Below the pieces are notes generated by a model. The model searched no databases. It was not told the DNA's origin and saw only the letters and a program-made list of their open reading frames with translations. Positions 42,743 through 51,078 of a stretch of 51,078 nucleotides of DNA are shown piece by piece; positions within the stretch are counted from its first letter, which is position 1, and each line of letters opens with the position of its first letter. The stretch is from assembly GCA_025352265.1 (NCBI GenBank), contig JANXTS010000094.1, positions 1 to 51,078 of the forward strand, in the 5' to 3' direction. The position numbers and the translations under genes were made by a program. This DNA comes from Variovorax sp. (GTDB lineage Bacteria; Pseudomonadota; Gammaproteobacteria; Burkholderiales; Burkholderiaceae_C).

Positions 42743-43454
42743 GCTGGGCTGGTACACAGCGAGGTGCAGGGCGAGCACCGACGCTGGAAGGCAGCGGCAA
42801 CACATCCAACACCTTGCGCCAGAGTTGCGACCATTGCGGCCAGTCGTGTCCGCCTTCGGTCGTGAACACGCGGTCTTGAGGCAGCGCATCGGCCAGCAGC
42901 CGGTGGTTCGACGCGAAGCGGTCGGCCAGCCCGAAGCCGAGGTAAAGCGGTGGCAGCTTCCTGGCCGATTTCGCGCTCGCGTATTGCTGAAGCCACGGCC
43001 AAAGCTGACGGTCGACTTCTTCGTCAGGCGCGGGGCCGGTCGGCGCCTTCCATGCGCGCAGTCCACCGGCTTTGTGAATCTCGGCGCCCAGCGGGCGTCG
43101 GCCGAGGTAAGGCGCCAGCGCCACGATGCCGTCGACGGCACCGGGGCGGGCCAACTCATGAATCAACGCACCGAAACCGCCGATCGATATGCCGACCAGC
43201 CAAAGCTTCTTATAGCCAGCTGCGCGCTGCGGCGCGAGCACGTCGGTATGGAGGCGCTCAATGAACGTCTGGTCGTAGTAGTACGAAACGTTGGCATCGA
43301 CCAGCAGAACGTCTGCCGCCAAATTGCGTTCCTGGACGGCGCTGACAAAACCTTCGCGCTCGAAAGCGTCGGGTTGCAAAAATGCGCCCGGCAAAAACAC
43401 CAGCAGGGTGTCTGAAGGCGTGTTGCCGTTGACCAACTTCAAGTGCGTTTCCAT
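42705..43454 (-). CDS. Alpha/beta hydrolase
   Basis: This 249-residue alpha/beta-hydrolase-fold protein has [16 protein letters not shown] (oxyanion region), the nucleophile elbow GISIGGFG (Gly-X-Ser-X-Gly), an Asp near FGLADRF and the catalytic-His segment EGGHDWPQW. The substrate is not predictable. ATG 43454 with GAGG five bases upstream is preferred to TTG 43484. Its C-terminal ~25 residues ([13 protein letters not shown]...) are encoded opposite the end of tsaD, which is odd and suggests the stop may have moved. Confidence 0.85.
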   Translation of the reverse strand: METHLKLVNGNTPSDTLLVFLPGAFLQPDAFEREGFVSAVQERNLAADVLLVDANVSYYYDQTFIERLHTDVLAPQRAAGYKKLWLVGISIGGFGALIHELARPGAVDGIVALAPYLGRRPLGAEIHKAGGLRAWKAPTGPAPDEEVDRQLWPWLQQYASAKSARKLPPLYLGFGLADRFASNHRLLADALPQDRVFTTEGGHDWPQWSQLWRKVLDVLPLPSSVGARPAPRCVPAQPKWSATPSAIGA

Positions 43455-43936
43455 CGTCACCTCGATAGACGCAAACCGTTGCAAACCTGAAGGCCTGCTG
43501 AACGCATCTGCGTCGATGTAAGAGAAAAGTCTGAAAAAACATCAACTTCCGTGATGTTCTTCGCACTAATTGTGAGTTCGGAAACAAAAAAGGTCGGCAA
43601 CAAAAAGTCACCGAGCCGTTTTGCACGAGGTGGGACCTCTGGTTTTGGTTGATTTTCAGCTGCGTGACGTTGTTGGCAGGCAACAGTGTGCCAAGCTTCC
43701 AAAGCAGCACGCCGTTTTCAAGTTTGGCCTCGGCGGCCGAAGTGTCCGTTGCTCGTGGAAGTTCCTAGGCGACCTTGATCTAGCGCTTTGCTCCACTCTT
43801 CGATTCGATGTGCACGACGAGGCCTTCGATACCGACGCTCAGACAAGAAACATGTGTCCCTTACACTGCGCGGCCTTTCAATCAATGAATGCCGCATGCC
43901 ATGCCCTCTAGGCATCGCGGCATACGTTTCAAGAGA
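43455..43936. other. Intergenic region without a recognisable gene
   Basis: About 480 bp between the hydrolase (leftward) and the binding protein (rightward). The first 150 bp are AT-rich for this genome (A-runs near 43525-43600) and probably hold both promoters. A 96-codon open frame on the plus strand (43621-43911) has no ribosome site and a composition unlike neighbouring genes. No tRNA or riboswitch is recognised. Confidence 0.5.
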
Positions 43937-45235
43937 ATGAACCCTCGCTTTATTTGGCGCCGAAAGGCCTTGAAATTCAGTACGCTGGCGGTGTGCGCGC
44001 TGACGTCGGTATTCGCCGTTTCGTCGGTCGGTGCACAGTCCCCGGCGCCGATTCGCATCGCGCTGATCGAGAGCCTCAGTGGCCCGTTCGCCAACACCGG
44101 CGAAGCCGTTTCCCGCAATCTGCTCTGGGCGATCGAGCGCGTCAACGCACGCGGTGGCATCCCCCTGCCGGGTGGCGCGCGAATGCTCCAACTGGATCGC
44201 TACGACAGCAAGGGCCAGAACGAAGAGGCGCTGTCTGCCTTGCGCGCTGCGATGGACAACGGCGCGCGGGTCGTGATGCAGGGCAACTCGTCGGCCACGG
44301 CGGCGGCGCTTGTCGATGCCATCGAAAAGAACAACGAGCGCGATCCATCACGGCGCGTGCTGTTCCTCAACTATTCAGCGGTCGATCCGTTGCTGACCAA
44401 CGAACGTTGCAGCTTCTGGCACTTTCGATTCGACGCGCACGCCGACATGCGCGTCGCTGCCTTGATGGAAGTCGTGAAAGACGATCGCGACGTCAAGCGC
44501 GTCTACTTGATCGGGCAGGACTACAGCTTTGGCCAGGCGGTGCTGCGCGAGACTCGTCGCCAGCTTGGCATTCAGCGCGCCGATGTTCAAATCGTGGGCG
44601 ACGAACTGCATCCGATGGGTCGCGTGAAGGACTTTGCGCCCTACGCAGTGAAGATCAAGTCGAGCGGTGCGCAAGCTGTGATTACCGGCAACTGGGGTAA
44701 CGACCTGACATTGCTCGTGAAGGCGGCGCGGGAGGTCGGATACGACGGCAAGTTCTACACGTTCTACGGCAACGCACTCGGTGCGCCGGCCGCCATCGGC
44801 GATGCGGGCGTTGGGCGCGTGCTCGCTGTTGCCGACTGGTTGCCGAACGTACCCACACCCGAATCGGCGGCGTTCTATCGCGCGTTCCGTCAGCGCTTCC
44901 CGAATCCGGCCGACGACTATGTGCACATGCGCATGCAGCTCATGATCGAGGCGCTGTCCAAGGCTATCGAGCAGGCCGGCAGCGCCGAGGCGATGCCTGT
45001 CGCCCTGAAGCTGGAGCAGGCCGATGTGAGCCTTGCAGGGCGCAGTGGTCGCATGCGTTCGAGCGACCATCAGTTTCAACAATCGCTGGTAGTCGGGATG
45101 ATGGATCGGCAGGGCGCCCCGGGAGTGCCGTTCGATGTCGAAGGCTCGGGCTACGGTTTTCGCGTCGTGAAGAACATCGACGCGGCGCGAGCCGAGTTAC
45201 CGACCAGCTGCAAAATGCAGCGGCCTGAACGTTAA
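43937..45235 (+). CDS. Periplasmic binding protein, branched-chain amino-acid/amide type
   Basis: This 432-residue Leu/Ile/Val-type solute-binding protein (Peripla_BP_6) has a signal peptide (FSTLAVCALTSVFAVSSVGAQ). The core starts PIRIALIESLSGPFANTG and contains VMQGNSSATAAAL, VYLIGQDYSFGQAVL and GAQAVITGNWGNDLTLLVKAA. No permease or ATPase genes (livHMGF) are adjacent, so it is an orphan or part of a scattered system. Start ATG 43937 precedes the signal; an upstream in-frame start is unlikely. Confidence 0.9.
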   Translation: MNPRFIWRRKALKFSTLAVCALTSVFAVSSVGAQSPAPIRIALIESLSGPFANTGEAVSRNLLWAIERVNARGGIPLPGGARMLQLDRYDSKGQNEEALSALRAAMDNGARVVMQGNSSATAAALVDAIEKNNERDPSRRVLFLNYSAVDPLLTNERCSFWHFRFDAHADMRVAALMEVVKDDRDVKRVYLIGQDYSFGQAVLRETRRQLGIQRADVQIVGDELHPMGRVKDFAPYAVKIKSSGAQAVITGNWGNDLTLLVKAAREVGYDGKFYTFYGNALGAPAAIGDAGVGRVLAVADWLPNVPTPESAAFYRAFRQRFPNPADDYVHMRMQLMIEALSKAIEQAGSAEAMPVALKLEQADVSLAGRSGRMRSSDHQFQQSLVVGMMDRQGAPGVPFDVEGSGYGFRVVKNIDAARAELPTSCKMQRPER

Positions 45236-45290
45236 CGCAAGCGATTAACTACAAGCTTTCAACGAAATCAGCTAGAGCGGAAATCAAGAC

Positions 45291-46451
45291 ATGCGCAAAG
45301 CCATTCAGAACCTGGAAGCCTCGAAAATCCGCGAGGTCGCCAACGCGGGACTCGGCCGCGACGACGTGCTCGCCTTCTGGTTCGGTGAGAGTGATGAAGT
45401 CACACCCGAAGTCATTCGCAAGGCGGCGATCGATTCGATTAACGGCGGCGAAACTTTTTATGCGCACAACCTCGGCTTGCCGGCATTGCGCGAAGCCGTG
45501 GCACGCTACACCAGCGCGATGCATCCAGCGGTCGATGCGTCGCGCATCGCCATCACGTCCGGCGGCGTCAATGCGCTGATGCTGGCTGTTCAGGCGCTGG
45601 TCGATGCCGGTGATGAGGTGGTCGCACTAACACCGGTCTGGCCGAATTTGACGGCGCAGCCTGCGATCCTCGGGGCCAACGTGGTTTGTGTGCCGCTGGT
45701 ACCGATACAAGGCGAGTGGACGCTCGACCTGGACAAGCTTCGCTCGGCCATCACATCGAAAACCAAGCTGTTGATCGTCAATGCGCCCAACAACCCGACC
45801 GGTTGGACCATGGACCGCGCCGAACAGCAAGCCGTTCTCGATCATTGCCGCGAGACAGGCACATGGATCCTTGCCGACGAGGTGTACGAGCGCCTTTACT
45901 ACGAACCGACGCCGAATGGCTGCGCCCCCAGTTTTCTCGACATCTCGGTGCCCGACGACCGACTCGTGGTGGCGCACAGTTTTTCCAAGAGCTTTCTCAT
46001 GACCGGTTGGCGTCTCGGTTGGCTCGTAATGCCTCCCGAAATGGTGGACGGCATGGGCAAATTAATCGAATTCAACACTTCGTGCGCCAGTGTCTTCACC
46101 CAGCGCGCTGGCATCGCCGCCATCGAGCATGGCCAAGACATCACGCCTCGCGTGGTAGCGCACCTCAAGCTGTGCCGCGACACGTTGGTGCCGTTGCTGG
46201 CGGCGGTGCCCGGCGTCAAAGTGGCAGCAGCCAAGGGCGGCATGTACGCGTTTTTTCAACTCGAAGGTTTCGGTGACTCCCTGGAAGTCGCCAAGCGCCT
46301 CGTCGTGGAAGCCGGCCTCGGCTTGGCTCCCGGCAACGCTTTCGCCCCCGAAGCCCAGGGCTGGCTACGCTGGTGCTTCGCATCCAAGGATCCCGCTCGC
46401 CTCGTTCGAGGGGTGGACCGCCTAAAAACCTGGCTGGCGGCCCAAAAGTAG
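45291..46451 (+). CDS. PLP-dependent class I/II aminotransferase
   Basis: This 386-residue fold-type I aminotransferase has the substrate-side NAPNNPTGW, ILADEVYERLYY (Asp pairing with the PLP nitrogen) and SFSKSFLMTGWRLGW (Schiff-base Lys). It resembles the AspC/AlaT-like group; the substrate is not certain. It follows the binding protein by 55 bp in the same direction. Confidence 0.92.
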   Translation: MRKAIQNLEASKIREVANAGLGRDDVLAFWFGESDEVTPEVIRKAAIDSINGGETFYAHNLGLPALREAVARYTSAMHPAVDASRIAITSGGVNALMLAVQALVDAGDEVVALTPVWPNLTAQPAILGANVVCVPLVPIQGEWTLDLDKLRSAITSKTKLLIVNAPNNPTGWTMDRAEQQAVLDHCRETGTWILADEVYERLYYEPTPNGCAPSFLDISVPDDRLVVAHSFSKSFLMTGWRLGWLVMPPEMVDGMGKLIEFNTSCASVFTQRAGIAAIEHGQDITPRVVAHLKLCRDTLVPLLAAVPGVKVAAAKGGMYAFFQLEGFGDSLEVAKRLVVEAGLGLAPGNAFAPEAQGWLRWCFASKDPARLVRGVDRLKTWLAAQK

Positions 46452-46598
46452 ACAAGGCATCTAAGCAGCCGTCTGGCGCCGGCCGCAAGCCTGGCGCCCG
46501 TTGGTGAAACACCGCGAAACTGGCTCGGCTAGGCCGCGGGTGTCGCCCCTTCTCTGGGGGTGGGAGTGCTAGTGAAGTGAGCGCGACCAGCGTGGAGT

Positions 46599-46604
46599 TA
46601 TAAT
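46599..46604 (+). promoter_or_regulatory. Putative -10 element of rpsO
   Basis: TATAAT lies about 115 bp before the rpsO start; the -35 is weak (GTGAGC at 16-bp spacing). The long leader that follows contains hairpins that could serve S15 feedback control. Confidence 0.4.
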
Positions 46605-46669
46605 CGAGCGGCTATGCATGCCGCACGGCGCACGGTGCGTGCAGTTCCAGCGCACACCGCAAGTCAAAC

Positions 46670-46696
46670 ACCGGACAGGCTTTTTAGCCTTCCGGT
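46670..46696 (+). promoter_or_regulatory. rpsO leader hairpin
   Basis: ACCGG pairs with CCGGT around an inner GGC/GCC stem with a T-rich loop, ending about 20 bases before the rpsO start and just ahead of its AAGGA ribosome site. S15 represses its own mRNA through leader structures that differ between bacterial groups; this is a candidate. Known alternatives such as a random stem cannot be excluded. Confidence 0.4.
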
Positions 46697-46717
46697 ATCG
46701 GAACAAGGAAATATCAA

Positions 46718-46984
46718 ATGATCGCAGCCTCCATCAAGGCCGAAGTTGTCAAAGACAACGCCCGTGCCGCTAACGATACCGGTAGCCCTGAAGTGCAAGT
46801 CGCACTGCTGACCGCCCGTATCAACGAACTGACCCCCCACTTCAAGACACACGCGAAAGACCATCATGGTCGTCGTGGTCTGCTGCGCATGGTCAGTCGT
46901 CGTCGCAAGCTTCTCGACTACCTGAAGTCGAAGGATGCTCAACGTTACACCGCGCTGATCGCCAAGCTGGGTCTGCGCAAGTAA
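46718..46984 (+). CDS. rpsO: 30S ribosomal protein S15
   Basis: S15 is a primary binder of 16S rRNA helix 22. The 88-residue sequence is the full family pattern: [52 protein letters not shown] 8 bases before ATG supports the start. It lies upstream of pnp, the conserved rpsO-pnp order, with a terminator between. Confidence 0.96.
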   Translation: MIAASIKAEVVKDNARAANDTGSPEVQVALLTARINELTPHFKTHAKDHHGRRGLLRMVSRRRKLLDYLKSKDAQRYTALIAKLGLRK

Positions 46985-47000
46985 GCCGAATCGCATGGAA

Positions 47001-47036
47001 AAACGCCTGAGTTAGCACGACTAGCTCAGGCGTTTT
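47001..47036 (+). terminator. Intrinsic terminator between rpsO and pnp
   Basis: AAACGCCTGAG pairs with CTCAGGCGTTT (11 pairs) plus an inner TAG/CTA, loop CACGA, followed by TTT. A strong terminator in the rpsO direction, so pnp is partly uncoupled and may use readthrough or its own promoter within 47037-47192. That gap holds no gene. Confidence 0.9.
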
Positions 47037-47192
47037 TTACTTCGCGAATCGATTCAGGAGTGCAGAAACAGAGCGAAGCTGTGTCATTCCACTGAAGCTT
47101 GAGTCGAGCTTCGCTGGAATGGCATCGTGTTCTGATAAGCGCTCCCTCCCGGCGAACCCATGTGGGTTCGTCAGCAAAAACCGGAGAAAAAC

Positions 47193-49484
47193 ATGAGCCT
47201 CTTCAATAAAGTCACCAAGTCGTTCCAATGGGGCGATAAGACCGTCATTCTGGAAACCGGTGAAATCGCCCGCCAAGCTGGCGGTGCCGTCATCGTCGAC
47301 ATCGAAGGTACCGTGATCCTGGCGACTGTAGTCGCATCAAAGTCGGCAAAGCCGGGCCAGGATTTCTTTCCTCTGACCGTCGACTACATCGAGAAGACCT
47401 ACGCTGCGGGCAAGATCCCTGGCAGCTTCTTCAAGCGCGAAGCCAAACCCAGCGAACACGAAACGCTGACCAGCCGCTTGATCGATCGCCCGATTCGGCC
47501 ACTGTTCCCGGAAGGCTTTTTGAACGAAGTGCACGTGGTCATTCACACGCTGTCGCTCAACCCGGAAATCGATGCCGACATCGCCGCGATGATCGGCGTC
47601 AGCGCAGCGTTGTCGATCTCCGGCATTCCGTTCAGCGGCCCGATTGGCGCCGCACGCGTGGGCTACATCAACGGCCAGTACGTGCTGAACCCGGGGCAGA
47701 CCGCGCGCAAGGATTCGCTCATGGATCTGGTCGTTGCCGGCACTGAAGCCGCCGTGCTGATGGTCGAGTCCGAAGCCAAGCAACTGTCCGAAGAAATCAT
47801 GCTTGGTGGCGTGGTGTTCGGCCACGAGCAAGCCAACATCGCGATCAACGCGATCCACGAACTCGTGCGTGACGCCGGCAAGCCGGTGTGGGACTGGACT
47901 GCACCGGCGGAAGACGAAGCCTTCGTTTCGAAGGTCAAGGCCTTGGCCGAAGAAAAACTGCGCGCGGTTTATCAGATCCGTAGCAAGCAAGCCCGTACGC
48001 AAGCGCTGCGTGAAGCCAACGTCAGCGTGATGGCGGCGCTGAAGGAAAGCGGTGAACCGTTCGATGCCGGTAAGGTCAACGACCTGCTGTTCGCGATCGA
48101 ATCCAAGATCGTTCGCAGTCAGATTCTGTCGGGCGAGCCTCGGATCGACGGCCGCGATACGCGCACCGTCCGCCCGATCGAAATCCGTAATTCCGTGCTG
48201 CCACGCACCCACGGCTCGGCGCTCTTTACCCGGGGTGAAACGCAGGCGCTGGTCATCACCACGCTCGGCACCGAGCGGGACGCACAGCGCATCGACGCGC
48301 TGGCTGGCGAGTACGAAGACCGCTTCCTGTTCCACTACAACATGCCTCCGTTCGCTACGGGCGAAACCGGCCGAATGGGTTCGACCAAGCGTCGCGAAAT
48401 CGGTCACGGCCGTTTGGCCAAGCGTGCGCTCGCCGCGATGCTGCCAACCAAAGAGGAGTTTCCGTACACGATTCGGGTTGTCTCTGAAATCACCGAATCG
48501 AACGGCTCTTCGTCGATGGCTTCGGTGTGCGGCGGCTGCCTGTCGATGATGGATGCCGGTGTGCCGATGAAGGCGCACGTCGCCGGAATTGCCATGGGCC
48601 TGATCAAAGAAGACAACCGCTTCGCCGTACTGACCGACATCCTGGGCGATGAAGATCATCTGGGCGACATGGACTTCAAAGTGGCCGGCACGACCAATGG
48701 CATCACCGCGCTGCAGATGGACATCAAGATCCAGGGCATAACCAAGGAAATCATGCAGGTCGCCCTGGCGCAAGCCAAGGAAGCACGCATGCACATCCTG
48801 GGCAAGATGCAGGAAGCCATGGGCGAGGCCAAGACCGAGATCTCGAGCTTTGCACCACGCCTCATGACACTCAAAATCAATCCGGAAAAAATCCGCGACG
48901 TGATCGGCAAGGGTGGCGCTGTCATCCGCGGCCTGCAGGAAGAAACCGGCACGCAAATCAGCATCGATGAAGACGGCACGATCACTATCGCGTCGACCGA
49001 TCCGGTCAAGGCCGAAGAAGCCAAGAAGCGCATCGAGCAGATCACGGCTGAAGTCGAAATCGGCAAGATCTACGAAGGCCCGGTCACGAAGATTCTGGAC
49101 TTCGGCGCGCTCATCAACCTGCTCCCAGGCAAAGACGGTTTGCTGCACATCAGCCAGATCGCGCACGAACGTGTCGAGCGGGTGCAGGACTATTTGACCG
49201 AAGGCCAGATCGTCAAGGTCAAGGTGCTCGAGACCGACGAGAAGGGTCGCGTCAAGCTCTCGATGAAAGCGCTGACAGAGCGTCCGTCCGGCATGGAGTT
49301 TCAGGAACGCGCGCCCCGCGAAGATCGTGGCGGCGAGCGACGTGAGCGCTCTGATCGTGGCGATCGCGGTGGTGACCGTCAGCCGCGTTTCAACAATGAG
49401 CAGCGCAGCGAACCGCGCAACGACACGCGCAATGACCAGTCGGCGCCTGTGGCCGAGCAAGCACCTCGCGATACGCAAGAGTGA
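47193..49484 (+). CDS. pnp: Polyribonucleotide nucleotidyltransferase (PNPase)
   Basis: PNPase degrades RNA 3' to 5' by phosphorolysis. The 763-residue protein has two RNase PH-like domains ([49 protein letters not shown]), the linking helical domain, KH ([19 protein letters not shown]) and S1 ([31 protein letters not shown]). It has a charged, Arg/Asp-rich C-terminal tail (about 60 residues) of the type that binds partners or RNA. GGAG 8 bases before ATG 47193 sets the start; an ATG 33 bases upstream is rejected. Confidence 0.97.
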   Translation: MSLFNKVTKSFQWGDKTVILETGEIARQAGGAVIVDIEGTVILATVVASKSAKPGQDFFPLTVDYIEKTYAAGKIPGSFFKREAKPSEHETLTSRLIDRPIRPLFPEGFLNEVHVVIHTLSLNPEIDADIAAMIGVSAALSISGIPFSGPIGAARVGYINGQYVLNPGQTARKDSLMDLVVAGTEAAVLMVESEAKQLSEEIMLGGVVFGHEQANIAINAIHELVRDAGKPVWDWTAPAEDEAFVSKVKALAEEKLRAVYQIRSKQARTQALREANVSVMAALKESGEPFDAGKVNDLLFAIESKIVRSQILSGEPRIDGRDTRTVRPIEIRNSVLPRTHGSALFTRGETQALVITTLGTERDAQRIDALAGEYEDRFLFHYNMPPFATGETGRMGSTKRREIGHGRLAKRALAAMLPTKEEFPYTIRVVSEITESNGSSSMASVCGGCLSMMDAGVPMKAHVAGIAMGLIKEDNRFAVLTDILGDEDHLGDMDFKVAGTTNGITALQMDIKIQGITKEIMQVALAQAKEARMHILGKMQEAMGEAKTEISSFAPRLMTLKINPEKIRDVIGKGGAVIRGLQEETGTQISIDEDGTITIASTDPVKAEEAKKRIEQITAEVEIGKIYEGPVTKILDFGALINLLPGKDGLLHISQIAHERVERVQDYLTEGQIVKVKVLETDEKGRVKLSMKALTERPSGMEFQERAPREDRGGERRERSDRGDRGGDRQPRFNNEQRSEPRNDTRNDQSAPVAEQAPRDTQE

Positions 49485-49584
49485 AAAGGGCGCAGCAGTG
49501 TGACTTTGGAGTCGCACCGCTGTCTTCCTTCTCCCGAGAGCCCGCGCCTGTCCAAGAGGCAGGCGCTGCAAGCCTGGAAAGACC

Positions 49585-50583
49585 ATGAAAGTCATTGAAA
49601 TCAGTTCGTACGGCGCCCCCGAAGTGCTGCGCGTGGCGGAACGTCCCCAGCCGGTGGCCGGCGCGGGCGAACTTCTGATTCGCGTGGTCGCGAGCGGCGT
49701 CAACCGACCGGACGTGTTGCAACGCATGGGCCACTATCCGGTTCCGCCCGGCGCTTCCGATCTGCCGGGCCTCGAATTGGCGGGGCACATCGTCTCGGGC
49801 GACCCCAAGGCCATGGCTGAGGGAGGCTTCGCCGTCGGCGATGCCGTTTGCGCACTTGTGGCGGGTGGTGGATACGCTGAATATTGTGTTGCGCCGGTAG
49901 TGCAATGCCTCCCGGTGCCCCCGGGCTGGAGCGAAGTCGACGCTGCGTCTTTGCCCGAAACTTTCTTTACCGTGTGGAGCAATGTGTTCGACCGCGGGCG
50001 CCTGTTAAAGGGTGAAACGTTGTTGATCCAGGGCGGATCGAGTGGCATCGGTGTCACGGCGATCCAGATCGCCAAGGCGTTTGGCGCAACAGTGATCGTT
50101 ACGGCTGGCAGCGACGAAAAGTGTGCTGCTTGCCTCGCGCTGGGCGCAGACCACGCCATCAACTACAAGACCGCCGACTTCGTGGCAGAGGTGAAGGCGA
50201 TAACGGGCGGCAAGGGCGTTGATGTTGTGCTCGACATGGTCGCTGGCAGCTATGTTGCCCGCGAGATCGAGTGCATGGCCGAAGACGGACGTCTCGTGAT
50301 GATTGCGGTTCAGGGTGGCGTCCATAGCGATTTCAACGCGGGCCTCGTGCTGCGCCGCCGGCTCACCGTGACAGGTTCGACATTGCGACCACGACCGATC
50401 GCCTTTAAAAGCGCAATCGCCAAGGCACTGCGCGAAAAAGTCTGGCCGCTGCTTGAATCGGGCGCCATCAAACCAGTTGTTCACAGCACCTTCGCGGCCA
50501 TTGGCGAACCGAGCGGGGCAGCGCAGGCGCACACGTTGATGGAGTCGAACCAGCACATCGGCAAAATCGTGTTGACGTGGTGA
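49585..50583 (+). CDS. Zinc-independent quinone oxidoreductase (MDR, PIG3-like)
   Basis: This 332-residue medium-chain dehydrogenase/reductase lacks the catalytic-zinc Cys/His set. It has [54 protein letters not shown] and the NADPH motif [20 protein letters not shown]. It matches the PIG3-type NAD(P)H:quinone reductases. The order pnp - quinone oxidoreductase - tpiA is common in Burkholderiales. Start is ATG MKVIEIS; tpiA follows five bases after its stop. Confidence 0.92.
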   Translation: MKVIEISSYGAPEVLRVAERPQPVAGAGELLIRVVASGVNRPDVLQRMGHYPVPPGASDLPGLELAGHIVSGDPKAMAEGGFAVGDAVCALVAGGGYAEYCVAPVVQCLPVPPGWSEVDAASLPETFFTVWSNVFDRGRLLKGETLLIQGGSSGIGVTAIQIAKAFGATVIVTAGSDEKCAACLALGADHAINYKTADFVAEVKAITGGKGVDVVLDMVAGSYVAREIECMAEDGRLVMIAVQGGVHSDFNAGLVLRRRLTVTGSTLRPRPIAFKSAIAKALREKVWPLLESGAIKPVVHSTFAAIGEPSGAAQAHTLMESNQHIGKIVLTW

Positions 50584-50588
50584 GTGCA

Positions 50589-51078
50589 ATGACAAAACAC
50601 GCGAAGCTGATTGCTGGCAACTGGAAAATGAACGGTGGCCTAAATGCCAACGAGGCACTTTTGCGCGCGCTTCTGCAAGGCGCGGGCGGCGTGCGATGCA
50701 ATGTGGCCGTCTGCGTTCCCGCACCGTACTTTTCGCAAGTTCAATCCTTGCTTGCCGGATCGCCGATCGCATTGGGCGCGCAGGATATTTCTGCGCATCC
50801 TCAAGGTGCGTACACCGGCGAGCAGTCCGCCGCGATGCTGAAAGAGTTCGGCGTTCGCTATGCGATCGTCGGCCACTCGGAGCGTCGGCAATACCACGGT
50901 GAAACTGACGAAGTCGTTGCCGCAAAGGCAGCGGCAGCGCTGGCCAACGGCATCACGCCGATCATCTGCGTCGGCGAAACGTTGACGCAGCGCGAAGCAG
51001 GCCAAACCGAGGAAGTCGTCAAGCGACAGCTGGCCGCAGTGATCCATGTGAACGGGCATTGCATCAGCGAAATCGTCG
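50589..51078 (+). CDS. tpiA: Triosephosphate isomerase, N-terminal part (runs off right edge)
   Basis: Interconverts dihydroxyacetone phosphate and glyceraldehyde 3-phosphate. The first 163 codons are present: [12 protein letters not shown] (catalytic Lys of NWKMN), [42 protein letters not shown] (catalytic His) and [17 protein letters not shown]. The catalytic Glu lies beyond the window. ATG 50589 is five bases past the quinone oxidoreductase stop; GTG 50580 is an alternative. Confidence 0.95.
   Translation, partial: MTKHAKLIAGNWKMNGGLNANEALLRALLQGAGGVRCNVAVCVPAPYFSQVQSLLAGSPIALGAQDISAHPQGAYTGEQSAAMLKEFGVRYAIVGHSERRQYHGETDEVVAAKAAAALANGITPIICVGETLTQREAGQTEEVVKRQLAAVIHVNGHCISEIV

Noticed and set aside
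43621..43911. 96-codon plus-strand frame upstream of the binding protein
   Set aside because: No ribosome site, no recognisable domain, and it overlaps the likely promoter region.
46471..46560. GGCGCC-rich inverted repeats after the aminotransferase as a terminator
   Set aside because: Stems can be drawn but no T-run follows in either direction.
47337..49727. 796-codon open frame on the minus strand opposite pnp
   Set aside because: It is a mirror of the pnp frame in high-GC DNA; it has no ribosome site and its Arg/His-rich composition is not protein-like.

Overview
The window looks like chromosomal DNA of a high-GC betaproteobacterium in Burkholderiales, most likely Comamonadaceae (Variovorax/Rhodoferax-like). 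This rests on gene content and order (pnp - quinone oxidoreductase - tpiA; nasR - nrtABD - nirBD - nasA - cobA; rpsU - yqeY), not on a search. No rRNA, tRNA, CRISPR array, insertion sequence or prophage is visible. mutS at the left edge and tpiA at the right edge run off the window.

Layout. 1-10.4 kb is mainly housekeeping: the mutS start, a membrane-anchored WYL-like protein, a translationally coupled suhB - FUSC - MscS operon, trmJ, mog, darP, pmbA, a short NUDIX-like ORF coupled to yqeY, and rpsU. 10.5-26 kb is the accessory part: a CHASE2 histidine kinase converges on a two-partner-secretion operon (tpsB, a very long tpsA ending in an OmpA-type peptidoglycan-binding domain, then a response-regulator-like gene). 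Divergent from tpsB is a second OmpR-type response regulator coupled to a periplasmic FecR-domain protein. Three lesions lie in this operon: a frameshift and an in-frame TAA in tpsA, and an in-frame TAA that splits the downstream regulator.

26-29 kb is a leftward operon of a sterol-desaturase-like membrane enzyme, a papain-like lipoprotein and an HI0933-type flavoprotein. 29.2-41.7 kb is a complete nitrate assimilation locus: NIT-ANTAR regulator, nitrate ABC transporter, assimilatory nitrite and nitrate reductases, ybiB and cobA (siroheme precursor). Its leader carries a sigma-54 promoter, two RNA hairpins with the A1/G4 hexaloops expected of an ANTAR target, and an intrinsic terminator whose 5' arm overlaps the second hairpin. 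41.7-51 kb holds tsaD, an alpha/beta hydrolase, a branched-chain amino-acid-type binding protein, an aminotransferase, rpsO-pnp, a quinone oxidoreductase and tpiA.

How the parts work together. In the nitrate locus, NtrC/sigma-54 (nitrogen limitation) and nitrate-driven antitermination appear to be stacked on one transcript that encodes uptake, both reductions and siroheme supply. In the accessory block, the CHASE2 kinase, the two OmpR-type regulators and the FecR-domain protein surround the secreted, potentially wall-anchored exoprotein. I infer a cell-surface signalling/adhesin module, now partly decayed or interrupted in this genome.
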